From Arthrobacter citreus (GTDB lineage: Bacteria; Bacillota; Bacilli; Bacillales; Bacillaceae_G): DNA of 64,000 bases. Both the position numbers and the translations under genes were made by a program. A model generated the notes under the pieces. It worked only from the letters and a program-made list of their open reading frames with translations, made no database searches and was not told the origin of the DNA. Every line of letters begins with the position of its first letter. Position 1 is the first letter of the stretch. The stretch spans positions 2,790,001 to 2,854,000 of the forward strand of contig CP053688.1 in the NCBI GenBank assembly GCA_013200995.1, written 5' to 3'. This document shows, piece by piece, positions 33,679 through 42,889 of the stretch.

Positions 33679-36066
33679 TTACTTTTTCCCAGGTTCCAAA
33701 ACCTCTTTCACACCGTCAACATTTTTCAACGAAGTAGTATGATAAGTTCCGTTTGCCCAATCTTCCATTTGGTCGCTATACCATTTGCTTCCGAGGTTGC
33801 CAGATTGTCCGGGACCAACTATGTTTGTTGATTTACTTAAGTCTGCGAAGTCTACTACAGTTCTCCAAGACGCACCGTGGTCTACTATTCCTTGGTCGTC
33901 ATACCCTGCAGCTTTAACGGTTGTTGCACTACCACCTACCGGGATTGGGTTTTTTGCGTTAAAGAAATAGCTTAAAATTTTTATGCTTGATAGTGGGTGT
34001 TCAAACGCAACTTTATGGTGATCTCCCCAGTTCCAATTGGATACTTTTTTACCATCTTCTTTACTAATATTTTTAATTGTTGTTTTGAATGTTTTTAATA
34101 AAAATTTGTCAATTCCGCCTTGTTCATCAATCCAGATTACTTTTTTACCGCTTAAACTGTCGCGTAATAGTTGATCAACCACGACTTTTTGATCCCCAAA
34201 TAAATCCATCATGTCTTTTGAGATTTGTTTATCGAATAGTGCTTTATTAATTTCTGTCATCCACATTTGGAATATAAGGGGTGATGCTTCATCTTTATCA
34301 TCTACAAAATTCCATTTATCGAGATCTTTTAAAGCTGCCTTTTCTACAGATGTTAGTTGGTTTTCATTTTGTTTTAGTGATTTTATAAACTTCGGCGCGT
34401 GCTCTTTTGCTTGTAAGTTCATTTCATCCATTTGCAGGTTTTGCATATCTTTTACGGTCAGTTTATCATTTGATTTTAATACTTCTTGAATGCGTAATTG
34501 ACGATAAGGTTGTGCCCATGAATTTGAGATGTGGTATGGATACGAATCATCTACTACTTTATTATTAGCAGATGAAATAAATCCTTCTTTTGGATTTACG
34601 GTCGTTGGTAAATTATCGTATGGAATATATCCTTTCCAACCGTAATCACTAGTCCAACCTGGCACCGGCATTAGACCATTACCTTTTTTACGAATTGGAA
34701 TTTTTCCGTTTGCTCGGTATGCAATTGTGCCGTCATCTGAGGCAAAGACGAAATTTTGTGCAGGTGCTTCAAATAAAGCTAACCCTTCTTTAAAGGTATT
34801 CCAATCCTTTGCAACATCAAACTTTAACACTGCTTCGAGCTCAGTTGTTGGTTGTAGCGCTGTCCATTGTAATGAAAATACAGTTTTCTTTCCAGCATCG
34901 CTTGCAAATTCTGAAATCACTGGTCCATGTCTAGTGATCATGACAGGTAAAACTTTACTCTTTTTACCTTTAATTTTGATAGTTTCATTTATGACCTGTG
35001 CTTTTTCCCATTTACCGTCATACAAAAATTCGTCTGACTTGCTAGGATTTCGTTTTTCAATATATAAATCCTGTACATCTGGGCCAACATTCGTTACTCC
35101 CCAGGCAATATGTTCATTATGACCGACGATAATACCTGGCACTCCTGCAAAAATTACACCGCTAACATTCATATCACCAGATTTTAATTGCGTTTCATAC
35201 CAAACAGCTGGCGTTGCTAATCCTAGATGTGGGTCATCTGCCAATATTGGTTTGCCGGACTTAGTTTTAGAGCCGCTGACTACCCAATCATTACTTCCGT
35301 TCCAAATAGGAGGAATGATTGCGCTCGCAAAGCTTTTTTCAACATCTACTTTTGCAGTATTACTTGGAATAATATACGGGTCTAAATCATTATTAGCTGG
35401 GAATAGCTCTAAAGCCTTGTCTTTTGGGAATTTATTCATAGCATAATATCGAAATGCTTGCTCATTCCAATGCCCGCCTAAATCGAACGCCATATATTTA
35501 CCAATTACGAGCGAATCAATTGCCGACCATTTAGTTGGTTTATATTTTAAAATTTTAAATTCGATCGGTAGTTTATTTTCCTTATTTGCATAGTTAATGT
35601 ACGCATTCACTCCTTCTGCGTACCAATTTAAAACATTTTGAGCATTTTTATCGTATTTACTATACGAAGCTTCTGCAGCTCTTCTTAAGCCAAGGGTTCG
35701 AAAATATGAGTCACGATCTACTGTTGCGTCGCCGATTACTTCACTTAATTGCCCCGATGCTTGTCTCCTGCTTAAGTCCATTTGAAATAAACGATCCTGT
35801 GCAGTTACATATCCCTGTGCCACATATAAATCATGCAAATTTTTAGCACTTATATGAGGTACTCCTTTAACATCCCGAGCGACCTCTACTTTATGATTCA
35901 ATAGATTAATCGTTAGATCTCCATTAATACTTGGTAATGATTTTTTTGTTAAGTAAAGACCTGTTCCCGCAACGATCAAGATGATAACACTTAAGACTGC
36001 GGATGTAATTTTAATCCACTTCGGTAAGCGCTTTCGATTATTAGATATCTCAATTGGCGTACTCAT
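33679..36066 (-). CDS. Penicillin acylase family Ntn-hydrolase
   Basis: 795 residues from ATG 36066, chosen because AGGAGGGAG stands 5 bases before it; an upstream in-frame ATG (36123) has none. An N-terminal membrane anchor (about residues 15-38) is followed by the alpha part (HISAKNLHDLYVAQGYVTAQDRLFQMD region), a processing site and nucleophile Ser258 at NGSNDWVVSG, and the beta part with PILADDPHLGLATPA and HNEHIAWGVTN. The enzyme matures autocatalytically and cleaves amide-linked acyl groups outside the cytoplasmic membrane. Members act on penicillins, N-acyl homoserine lactones or aromatic amides; the natural substrate is not deducible. Confidence 0.93.
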   Translation of the reverse strand: MSTPIEISNNRKRLPKWIKITSAVLSVIILIVAGTGLYLTKKSLPSINGDLTINLLNHKVEVARDVKGVPHISAKNLHDLYVAQGYVTAQDRLFQMDLSRRQASGQLSEVIGDATVDRDSYFRTLGLRRAAEASYSKYDKNAQNVLNWYAEGVNAYINYANKENKLPIEFKILKYKPTKWSAIDSLVIGKYMAFDLGGHWNEQAFRYYAMNKFPKDKALELFPANNDLDPYIIPSNTAKVDVEKSFASAIIPPIWNGSNDWVVSGSKTKSGKPILADDPHLGLATPAVWYETQLKSGDMNVSGVIFAGVPGIIVGHNEHIAWGVTNVGPDVQDLYIEKRNPSKSDEFLYDGKWEKAQVINETIKIKGKKSKVLPVMITRHGPVISEFASDAGKKTVFSLQWTALQPTTELEAVLKFDVAKDWNTFKEGLALFEAPAQNFVFASDDGTIAYRANGKIPIRKKGNGLMPVPGWTSDYGWKGYIPYDNLPTTVNPKEGFISSANNKVVDDSYPYHISNSWAQPYRQLRIQEVLKSNDKLTVKDMQNLQMDEMNLQAKEHAPKFIKSLKQNENQLTSVEKAALKDLDKWNFVDDKDEASPLIFQMWMTEINKALFDKQISKDMMDLFGDQKVVVDQLLRDSLSGKKVIWIDEQGGIDKFLLKTFKTTIKNISKEDGKKVSNWNWGDHHKVAFEHPLSSIKILSYFFNAKNPIPVGGSATTVKAAGYDDQGIVDHGASWRTVVDFADLSKSTNIVGPGQSGNLGSKWYSDQMEDWANGTYHTTSLKNVDGVKEVLEPGKK

Positions 36067-36193
36067 TTTTCTCCCTCCTGCTAAAACTGCATATAAAATA
36101 TATACTGTATATACATTCTTCAATACTTATTACATTCCTTCTTATTACGAATACGGTATAATACTATTTATCAACTATAAAGGAGTGTTTACA

Positions 36194-36748
36194 ATGGCGT
36201 TAAATACTTGGTTCGAAAAAGGAATGACTTTTCAAGAATATGTAGAAGCAATGAATGTAAACAAGGAAGAACTCTTACAAATCTATAATGAGGTTACAAT
36301 TCCTGAAAATACACAATTAAAACTTGAGCAACTTAAAAATCGTCATTGGAAAGTTGTAACTTTAACAGCAGATTGGTGTGGCGATGCATTACTTAATGTA
36401 CCAGTTATTCAAAAAATGATGGAAATAGCAAATGTAGATACTAGATTCCTAATTCGAGATGAAAACTTAGAATTAATGGATCAGTATTTAACAAATGGGA
36501 AATCTCGTTCAATTCCAATATTTGTTTTTATGGATGAGCAAGGAAAAGAAGTAAATGTATGGGGTCCACGTTCTGCAGAGATTGAAGAAATTGTAATTGA
36601 AATGAAAAAAGAATTACCAGATAAAGAAGATCCAAATTTCCAAGAAAAACAAACTGCAGTATTTAAAGCCATCAGAACAAACTTTGTAGAAGATAAAAAA
36701 TACTGGGATTCAGTTATTAGTAGTGTAGAAGATAAATTATTTTCATAA
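36194..36748 (+). CDS. Thioredoxin-family protein
   Basis: 184 residues from ATG 36194, preceded by AAAGGAGTG; an upstream in-frame extension overlaps the divergent penicillin acylase promoter and is not used. The thioredoxin fold is recognisable at VVTLTADWCGDALLNVPVIQ (about residues 55-74), SIPIFVFMDEQGKE with the cis-Pro and GPRSAEI. The active-site motif is WCGDA, with only one cysteine, so it is not a classic dithiol oxidoreductase; monothiol chemistry or a role in bacillithiol metabolism is possible (inference). Confidence 0.83.
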   Translation: MALNTWFEKGMTFQEYVEAMNVNKEELLQIYNEVTIPENTQLKLEQLKNRHWKVVTLTADWCGDALLNVPVIQKMMEIANVDTRFLIRDENLELMDQYLTNGKSRSIPIFVFMDEQGKEVNVWGPRSAEIEEIVIEMKKELPDKEDPNFQEKQTAVFKAIRTNFVEDKKYWDSVISSVEDKLFS

Positions 36749-36807
36749 TTAAATAAGTAGGGGTTATTTAGTTGAGGGACATTTCAATTAAATAGCCTTT
36801 TTTTCAT

Positions 36808-37578
36808 TCATCCAAAAATTGAAAGATAAATTTCTAATAGTTTTTCGCTATAAAAGTAACTAACGATTCCTCCTGCTGCAATGAATGGTCCAAAAGGAAT
36901 TGGACTTCGTTTCTTTGATCGATCCTTCATTATTAGAAGTATTCCGAACATACTGCCTAAGAAGCATGAAAGCATAAATGTAATGAGCGTTAATTTCCAC
37001 CCTAAAATAATTCCAAGCACACCAAATAATTTTATATCTCCCCCTCCCATTCCACCTTTACTAATGATTGAAATAAGAAGCATAACTATGAAAGCTCCTA
37101 CCGCTCCAATAACACTACTCCACCATGAATCCAACGGAATAAAAATTCGTTCAAGTATAAAAAGAAACAAAAAGAATAGTAGAATCCGATTTGGGATCAT
37201 CATAAACCTACTATCTGATACTACAATAATCATCAATAAAGCAATTAAAGACAATGAAATTATTAATTCTTTATGAAAGCCGATTTCATGGATTGCTAAT
37301 ACGAATAAGGAGCCTGTTAGTAGTTCAATTAAAATATACATCCTGGAAATTGGTAGCTTACAACTTTTACACCTCCCTCTTTGGAATAGAAAAAAAAGTA
37401 CAGGTATTAACTCTACAGCACCTAGTTTATGAGAACAATTTGGGCAAGATGAACATGGTGAGATCATTGATTTCCCCAATGGAACTCTTACTCCTACCAC
37501 ATTAAAAAAAGAACCAAACACAAGTCCTAGTAGAAAAAAAGATAGGTAGTTTATGGATATGTTTACCATCTCCTTCAA
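36808..37578 (-). CDS. comC: Type IV prepilin peptidase (ComC-like)
   Basis: About 256 residues, a polytopic A24 aspartic peptidase. The N-terminal domain has the tetracysteine zinc motif (CSSCPNCSHK ... RCKSCKLPISRMY), followed by the catalytic aspartates in VVSDSRFMMIPN and GGGDIKLFG. It cleaves and methylates pseudopilins such as ComGC for DNA uptake. The start is uncertain: AAGGAG directly abuts an ATG at 37569, so the TTG at 37578 or a downstream start may be used. Confidence 0.9.
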   Translation of the reverse strand: MKEMVNISINYLSFFLLGLVFGSFFNVVGVRVPLGKSMISPCSSCPNCSHKLGAVELIPVLFFLFQRGRCKSCKLPISRMYILIELLTGSLFVLAIHEIGFHKELIISLSLIALLMIIVVSDSRFMMIPNRILLFFLFLFILERIFIPLDSWWSSVIGAVGAFIVMLLISIISKGGMGGGDIKLFGVLGIILGWKLTLITFMLSCFLGSMFGILLIMKDRSKKRSPIPFGPFIAAGGIVSYFYSEKLLEIYLSIFG

Positions 37579-37670
37579 AATTTAATTAAATGTTGAATGA
37601 ATCTCATTATAACATTCGGGGATCTTCTACCAGTTTCATAAAATGGAACATTCTATGAAATATAAAAAAA

Positions 37671-37704
37671 AGCAATCTACATTTCTTAAGAAAAGTAAAT
37701 TGCT
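37671..37704 (-). terminator. Terminator of the NlpC/P60 gene
   Basis: AGCAATCTACATTTCTT pairs with AAGAAAAGTAAATTGCT, with AT-rich flanks and T-run on the minus strand. Confidence 0.75.
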
Positions 37705-37720
37705 CTATTATTATGTTAGT

Positions 37721-38179
37721 TTATTTAATTACACTACCTGAGCCCGCGAATTTTGGTTTCCAATATGAATTAGAAAGACTTACAACAGCTACTCCCTTAC
37801 TTGAAGTCGCTGAAATAAAATTGTTATTTCCCATGAAAATTCCTACGTGGCTAATACCTTTTTTATATGTATTTTTGAAAAAAACTAAATCTCCAGGAAC
37901 TGGTTTTTTAACAATCGAACTAACAGTATACATTGACGAAGCAGTACGAGGTAATTTAGTCCCTACTTTGTTAAACACATACCCCACGTAACCTGAACAG
38001 TCAAAACCTTTAGTACTTGTACCACCAAAACGATAAGGTACTCCAGTATACTTTTTAGCGATTACCGTTACCTGATTTTTCTTTGAGTACGGGTTATATG
38101 TAGATGCTGCTTGTGATTTAGTCGTAAAAAATACCATGCTCAGTAAGCATACGAAAGCTATCATTAATTGCTTTTTCAT
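37721..38179 (-). CDS. Secreted NlpC/P60 peptidoglycan endopeptidase
   Basis: 152 residues from ATG 38179 (AGGGGGAG upstream; ATG 38197 overlaps that site). Signal peptide of about 24 residues ending at SQAA, then one NlpC/P60 catalytic domain with Cys61 (GFDCSGY), His111 (SHVGIF) and a third polar residue. It has no wall-binding repeats, so it is a minimal D,L-endopeptidase cutting stem peptides. Downstream of comC on the minus strand, own terminator. Confidence 0.92.
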   Translation of the reverse strand: MKKQLMIAFVCLLSMVFFTTKSQAASTYNPYSKKNQVTVIAKKYTGVPYRFGGTSTKGFDCSGYVGYVFNKVGTKLPRTASSMYTVSSIVKKPVPGDLVFFKNTYKKGISHVGIFMGNNNFISATSSKGVAVVSLSNSYWKPKFAGSGSVIK

Positions 38180-38390
38180 CACTTTCTCCCCCTTCATTGA
38201 TAATGTAAGTCTAGCAAAATACGATATTGAAAGCCATTACAGGATTGTTACAAATTGTCGAAGTGTTTGTAATACTATAAAACAATGTAGTTTTTTGCCA
38301 AAGAGTGCAACAAAAAACAACTGCCATTCGACAGTCATTTTTCAGAGTGATGAAGTGTAGCACTATGCATGTGGGGAATGCGAACACTAA

Positions 38391-38493
38391 GTGAACTTTA
38401 TTGATATAGTTGTGAACTTTGTTGATATAACGAGGGTTTTTGTTGATATATTAGTGATTTTTGTTGATATAACGAGGATATTTGTTGCTAAGG
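38391..38493. repeat. Imperfect tandem repeat, about 21-22 bp unit, five units
   Basis: Units built on GTGAACTTTGTTGATATAACGAG repeat five times with decay. It lies in the 645-base gene-free gap between the NlpC and oligo-1,6-glucosidase genes. No protein frame covers it. Confidence 0.75.
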
Positions 38494-38622
38494 TGATCTG
38501 ACCCTTCTTTGAATGCGTATTTCAGTGTGGGAATTTATAGATTTAATGGAGCTTCTTTAGTTTTTATTGTTTCCCCTTCTATTTTTTGATGATTTCATTC
38601 TATTTCTTTATGATTCTTGCCC

Positions 38623-38735
38623 TTATTTGCAGTTATACTGATTTTAATTACAGTTTCACCTTTTTCATTTGCACTTCCCCTGATTTTAATTTCAGTTTCA
38701 GCCTTTTTATTTGCACTCCCTCTGATTACTTTTTT
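38623..38735. repeat. Tandem 43-bp repeat (2.5 units)
   Basis: Two and a half units of about 43 bases containing ATTTGCA ... CTGATTTTAATTTCAGTTTCA. A related motif reappears about 21 kb away at 60071-60119. Confidence 0.7.
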
Positions 38736-38793
38736 ATTCGAGCTCTTTTACCATGCAATATTAATTAGCAATCTCATTTTTCAGCCATAAAAA

Positions 38794-38817
38794 AAAACTG
38801 TCATATGACAGTTTTTT
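38794..38817. terminator. Terminator of the oligo-1,6-glucosidase gene
   Basis: AACTGTCATATGACAGTT, a perfect palindrome with A-run and T-run flanks, downstream of the minus-strand gene and usable in both directions. Confidence 0.88.
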
Positions 38818-38843
38818 AAGTCTACTCTATTTCAGCATTAGAA

Positions 38844-40520
38844 TTATACTAATCGATAAACTCTTGCTTCAAAAGGTTTAAATTCCATTTTTTCAACTAA
38901 TTTCTGATTTGCTTGATTGATATTCGATAAACATAATTCGGTAGTCTTGTTCGTAAGTTCTTTTGGTAATACAAATCTTTGTTTTTCTGATGATAAGTTA
39001 GAGATTACTAAGAATGTTTCATTTTCTCCATTACGAGTGTAAGCATAAATAGGTTCGTTTTTTACATCTAGGTATTCGTATGGCGCATGAACTAATGTCT
39101 TATTTTGCTTACGTAATGTAATCATCTTTTTATAGAATGATAAAATTGAGTCAGCATCTTTTAGTTGAGTTTCAACATTAATCTCTTTAAAGTTCTCATT
39201 CGTTTTAAGCCAAGGTTTACCAGTTGTAAATCCGGCGTTTTCTTCGCTATTCCATTGCATAGGTGTACGGGAGTTATCACGGCCCGTTTTCCATAGGATG
39301 TCTAAAACAGCTTGTTCTGTTGAACCATTTTCAATCATTGAATTGTACATATTTTTTGCACTTACATCATTATAGTCGTTGATTGATGTGTAATGTACAT
39401 TTGTCATTCCAATTTCTTGCCCTTGGTAAATGAATGGTGTTCCTTGCATAAAGAAATACATTAATCCAATTGCTTTAGCGGAATTTTTCCAATAAGCCTC
39501 GTCATCATTTCCTAATGTGCTTACTGCTCTTGGTATATCATGGTTTTCTATAAATAACGCATTCCATCCGAAACCTTCTAGCCCAGTTTGCCATTTAGTA
39601 AGAACTTCTTTTAAGTCAGCAATTGACGTTTCAGAATCGTCAGTTTTCTTCCAAAGGTCTAAGCTTTCGAATTGGAAAATCATATTGAACTTACCTTCTT
39701 TTTCTCCAACCCATAGGTGAGCATCTTTCGTCGTTACACCGTTTGCTTCACCAACTGTCATAATGTCATATTTATCAAAGGTTTCACGCTTTAATTCGTC
39801 TAAATATTTGTGAATTCCTTCTTGGTTCATATGCATATCGAAGCTTGCGACATATTTTTCTTTCTTAGTATTTGGCATATCGGGAAAACCTGGTCTTTTC
39901 TTAATATGACTTATTGCATCCACACGGAAACCGTCTATTCCTTTATCTAACCACCAGTTAATCATGTCATATATTTTTTGTCTTACTTCTTTGTTTTCCC
40001 AATTTAAATCAGGTTGCTTTTTTGAAAATAAATGTAGGAAGTATTCATCTGTATTTTCATCGAACTCCCATGCAGATCCACCAAAAATACTTTCCCAGTT
40101 ATTAGGCTCTTGATCTGATTTATTTCCTTCTCTCCAGATATAGTAGTCTCTGTAAGGATTATCCTTAGACTTTTTAGATTCCAAGAACCAAGGATGCTCA
40201 TCACTTGTGTGATTGACGACTAAATCTAAAATGAGCTTCATTCCTCTTTGATGAACGCCTTCTAAAAGCTCATCAAAATCAGCCATTGTTCCGAATTCAT
40301 CCATAATGTCCTGATAGTCTGAGATATCATAACCATTATCATCATTTGGTGATTTATAAAATGGACAAATCCATATAACATCTATTCCTAATTCTTTTAA
40401 ATAATCTAATTTTGAAATTACCCCTCTTAAGTCACCGATTCCATCACCGTTTGAATCCATGAAACTACGTGGATAAATTTGGTAGGCAACCGCTTCCTTC
40501 CACCAACTTTGATTCGTCAT
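38844..40520 (-). CDS. malL: Oligo-1,6-glucosidase (GH13)
   Basis: 558 residues from ATG 40520 (GGAGGAGAG upstream), the same length as the B. cereus enzyme. GH13 features: YQIYPRSFMDSNGDGIGDL near the N-terminus, catalytic nucleophile Asp201 (GFRVDAI), acid Glu258 (TVGEANGV) and FIENHDIPR. It hydrolyses alpha-1,6 bonds of isomaltose, panose and other isomalto-oligosaccharides inside the cell. A cre-like site and a palindromic operator lie in its promoter region. Confidence 0.94.
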   Translation of the reverse strand: MTNQSWWKEAVAYQIYPRSFMDSNGDGIGDLRGVISKLDYLKELGIDVIWICPFYKSPNDDNGYDISDYQDIMDEFGTMADFDELLEGVHQRGMKLILDLVVNHTSDEHPWFLESKKSKDNPYRDYYIWREGNKSDQEPNNWESIFGGSAWEFDENTDEYFLHLFSKKQPDLNWENKEVRQKIYDMINWWLDKGIDGFRVDAISHIKKRPGFPDMPNTKKEKYVASFDMHMNQEGIHKYLDELKRETFDKYDIMTVGEANGVTTKDAHLWVGEKEGKFNMIFQFESLDLWKKTDDSETSIADLKEVLTKWQTGLEGFGWNALFIENHDIPRAVSTLGNDDEAYWKNSAKAIGLMYFFMQGTPFIYQGQEIGMTNVHYTSINDYNDVSAKNMYNSMIENGSTEQAVLDILWKTGRDNSRTPMQWNSEENAGFTTGKPWLKTNENFKEINVETQLKDADSILSFYKKMITLRKQNKTLVHAPYEYLDVKNEPIYAYTRNGENETFLVISNLSSEKQRFVLPKELTNKTTELCLSNINQANQKLVEKMEFKPFEARVYRLV

Positions 40521-40541
40521 AATCTCTCTCCTCCAAATACA

Positions 40542-40555
40542 TAAAAGCGTTTTCA
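40542..40555. promoter_or_regulatory. cre-like site at malL
   Basis: On the minus strand TGAAAACGCTTTTA, one mismatch from the cre consensus, 22 bases before the malL start. It supports CcpA repression by glucose. Confidence 0.6.
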
Positions 40556-40604
40556 ATATTAGTCACAATAATAAATACCTTAAAAAAGATGATTACTAAT
40601 TTCA

Positions 40605-40619
40605 TTGCAATCGTTTGCA
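40605..40619. promoter_or_regulatory. LacI-family operator-like palindrome upstream of malL
   Basis: TTGCAATCGTTTGCA with matching TGCAA/TTGCA arms, similar to MalR-type operators. No LacI-family gene is in the window. Confidence 0.5.
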
Positions 40620-40691
40620 CAATAATATCTTAACATTCTACTAGTTATAGTTCAATAACTGAAATCGACGCCAGCTTGCACATAATAGAAA

Positions 40692-40725
40692 AAAGCGGCT
40701 AGAAATTACCCAAGCCGCTTTTCGA
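40692..40725 (-). terminator. Terminator of the bactofilin gene
   Basis: AAGCGGCT and AGCCGCTT with T-runs on both sides, in the gap between the bactofilin gene and the malL promoter region. Confidence 0.85.
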
Positions 40726-40735
40726 CTACTTATAT

Positions 40736-41548
40736 TTATTGTTCTAATTTTTTTACATCGTTTACTTTTGCAGAAGGATGTATTTGCACATCTTCTGTAT
40801 ATTCAACAAGTTCAATTACACATTTTGGTCCAATCGTTACAGCATCGCCTCTTACGACACTCGCTGTCGTATAATCAATCTTTACAGCACTACCCTCAAT
40901 CACGTCTGCTTTAAAATTCAACCGATTATTAAAAAGTTTAGAAAAAAGTCGTGAAAATATATTGTTATCATCGAATCGACTAATTTCAATTGTTTCTCCA
41001 CCAATTTCAGGAATATAGCTAAATCCATTGTGAGGTAAATAGCCAAATCCACCATGTGTAATTTTTACGTTTTCAGCATTTAATAAACCATTCATTGATA
41101 AGTGACCTTTAGCTGTAAATACTTCACATTCAGATCCTTTTTCCGTTGAAAGCGATCCTTTTACAGTAATTACTTCTGCCTTTACTATACCTGTCGTTTT
41201 CATTGAACCTGAAACATTAATACTTTTAACGTTTAAGTCACCTTTTGTTTTAAAGCTTCCACTAACATTGACATCTCCACCTGAAACTTTACCATCAATC
41301 GAAGCCGAGCCACTGACACTGATTTTTTTCGCATCAACGTCACTTAAACATTTAGCGCTTCCGCTACAATTAAAATATTCAGTTTCAACTTTTCCATTGA
41401 ATTTAGCTGAACCACTTACTTTCACTTCATGACAAAAAATATCTCCAAGTATTCGTCCGCTTCCACTAATCCTAACGTCATCATATTTACCAGTACCGAT
41501 TGTTCCTGAACCATTTATAACCGCATCTTGCCTTGATTGCACGCTCAC
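40736..41548 (-). CDS. Polymer-forming cytoskeletal protein (bactofilin/YhbE-like)
   Basis: 270 residues dominated by a beta-helical repeat with Ser-Gly-Ser turns (INGSGTIG, ISGSGRI, VSGSAKF, CSGSAKC, VSGSASI, VSGSFK, VSGSMK), which is the bactofilin pattern. Its C-terminal part (about residues 160-270) is not repetitive. In B. subtilis YhbE and YhbF are a pair of bactofilins encoded after yhbD and affect motility. Here a single, longer protein follows the YhbD homologue. AGGAGAGATTATA precedes the start. Confidence 0.85.
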   Translation of the reverse strand: MSVQSRQDAVINGSGTIGTGKYDDVRISGSGRILGDIFCHEVKVSGSAKFNGKVETEYFNCSGSAKCLSDVDAKKISVSGSASIDGKVSGGDVNVSGSFKTKGDLNVKSINVSGSMKTTGIVKAEVITVKGSLSTEKGSECEVFTAKGHLSMNGLLNAENVKITHGGFGYLPHNGFSYIPEIGGETIEISRFDDNNIFSRLFSKLFNNRLNFKADVIEGSAVKIDYTTASVVRGDAVTIGPKCVIELVEYTEDVQIHPSAKVNDVKKLEQ

Positions 41549-41568
41549 TATAATCTCTCCTCCATTAT

Positions 41569-42186
41569 TTATTTAACCGATTTATTTAAATAGCTTGAAA
41601 GAGCAACATTGATTATGATCGAGTCCTTTTGATCAACAAATGTTTCATGTCGATTACCAATTATCCAATTGCCCATGCCAAATTTTCGAATATAAATTAC
41701 AATCGCTTCATCTAACTTAATTTCTTTTTTATGTGTTTCTACTAAATTTAAAAATTGTGTTGCTTCATCAATCGTTAAAGTTCCTTTGGAAAGCCAGTCG
41801 TTCACGCAAAGTAACGAACTTAGTTGAACCGTACCTAAATGCTCTAACTTATTATTTGGAAAAAGTGTTTGATATATTTGTAGGACTTGCTGAGGGACTT
41901 GCTCCAAAGATAAAGTAGCATGCCCGCGATCAGAAACGATTTCTTCATTGATTGAAAACACTCTCGCAATATCATCTAATGATTGATCATCCTTCAACTC
42001 TTTTATTTTTTCAATCCGATCCAAAATTTGCTTCTTCGGAAAAAACGTTTCCTGTCCAGTAAAGCTTGATTTTTTCATAAACCACTCTTCAGGAATGATG
42101 TTTTTTCTTTTCCATCTATAAAGCTGTCCGTACGATATGCCTGTAAGTTGTAGTAAATCTTTTTTTGAAATTAATTCTTCACTCAT
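41569..42186 (-). CDS. yhbD: YhbD-like (DUF4004) MerR-type helix-turn-helix protein
   Basis: 205 residues from ATG 42186, six bases after AGGAGG. The N-terminal MerR-like helix-turn-helix (SKKDLLQLTGISYGQLYRWK, about residues 5-24) is followed by a long helical domain. It is encoded directly upstream of the bactofilin, the gene order of the B. subtilis yhbD operon. Exact function unknown. Confidence 0.8.
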   Translation of the reverse strand: MSEELISKKDLLQLTGISYGQLYRWKRKNIIPEEWFMKKSSFTGQETFFPKKQILDRIEKIKELKDDQSLDDIARVFSINEEIVSDRGHATLSLEQVPQQVLQIYQTLFPNNKLEHLGTVQLSSLLCVNDWLSKGTLTIDEATQFLNLVETHKKEIKLDEAIVIYIRKFGMGNWIIGNRHETFVDQKDSIIINVALSSYLNKSVK

Positions 42187-42414
42187 ATGACATTCCTCCT
42201 GACACGAGTATAACAAAACAATGTTTTATTGTAAAGTATTCACACAAAACACAATTGACACTAACTTTTCTCTTTTTACAACAATATTATGCGTAACAAT
42301 GTTCTAATTATAGTCTTATTGATAAAAAAAAATACCCAAAATCCATTAATCTGTGAATTTTGAGTAGTACTTCATTTCAATTTTTGCGATATTAAATTAT
42401 ATTTGTTGCTTCTA

Positions 42415-42750
42415 CTAAATTAAGTCGACATCTTCCTTTTCAAGAACAAGAGCCACTTGATAAACATTTAAATCAATTGTTTTCTCATCTATAAATTTAA
42501 CCCCTTCGTTTTGTAAGAGCTCCTTTTGCTTTAGTGCTCCAACTTCATCTTGAATTCCAATTTTCCCTTTCGAATTCAATACCCTATGCCATGGCAATTG
42601 ATATTTTTGCGTCATTGAATGTAAGATTCTCACAATTTGTCTAGCGCCTCTTGGACTTCCGGCTAATTTGGCAACTTGACCATAAGTCATTACTTTACCT
42701 GCTGGGATATTTTTAATAATCTCGATTGCTCTACTTGTAAAAGATTCCAT
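42415..42750 (-). CDS. Alkyltransferase-like protein (ATL, MGMT family without catalytic Cys)
   Basis: 111 residues, the DNA-binding domain of the O6-alkylguanine transferase family (GKVMTYGQVAKLAGSPRGARQI). The catalytic PCHR motif is replaced by PWHR (Trp54). ATL proteins bind alkylated guanines without repairing them and recruit nucleotide excision repair. No N-terminal domain. Monocistronic; ATG preceded by AGGTGAAACT. Confidence 0.92.
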   Translation of the reverse strand: MESFTSRAIEIIKNIPAGKVMTYGQVAKLAGSPRGARQIVRILHSMTQKYQLPWHRVLNSKGKIGIQDEVGALKQKELLQNEGVKFIDEKTIDLNVYQVALVLEKEDVDLI

Positions 42751-42889
42751 AGTTTCACCTGATTGCTTTATTTTATATTAATTTTACCATAATTACTGAC
42801 ACTTATATTTTATGAAAACTGTGTCCGATTCTACTAATTAAGAATAATCTAGTTAGCAGGTTTAAATATATGAAGGGGATGGTAGTAAT

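Noticed and set aside
38391..38735. CRISPR array
   Set aside because: Repeat units are imperfect, nearly contiguous, without unique spacers, and there are no cas genes.
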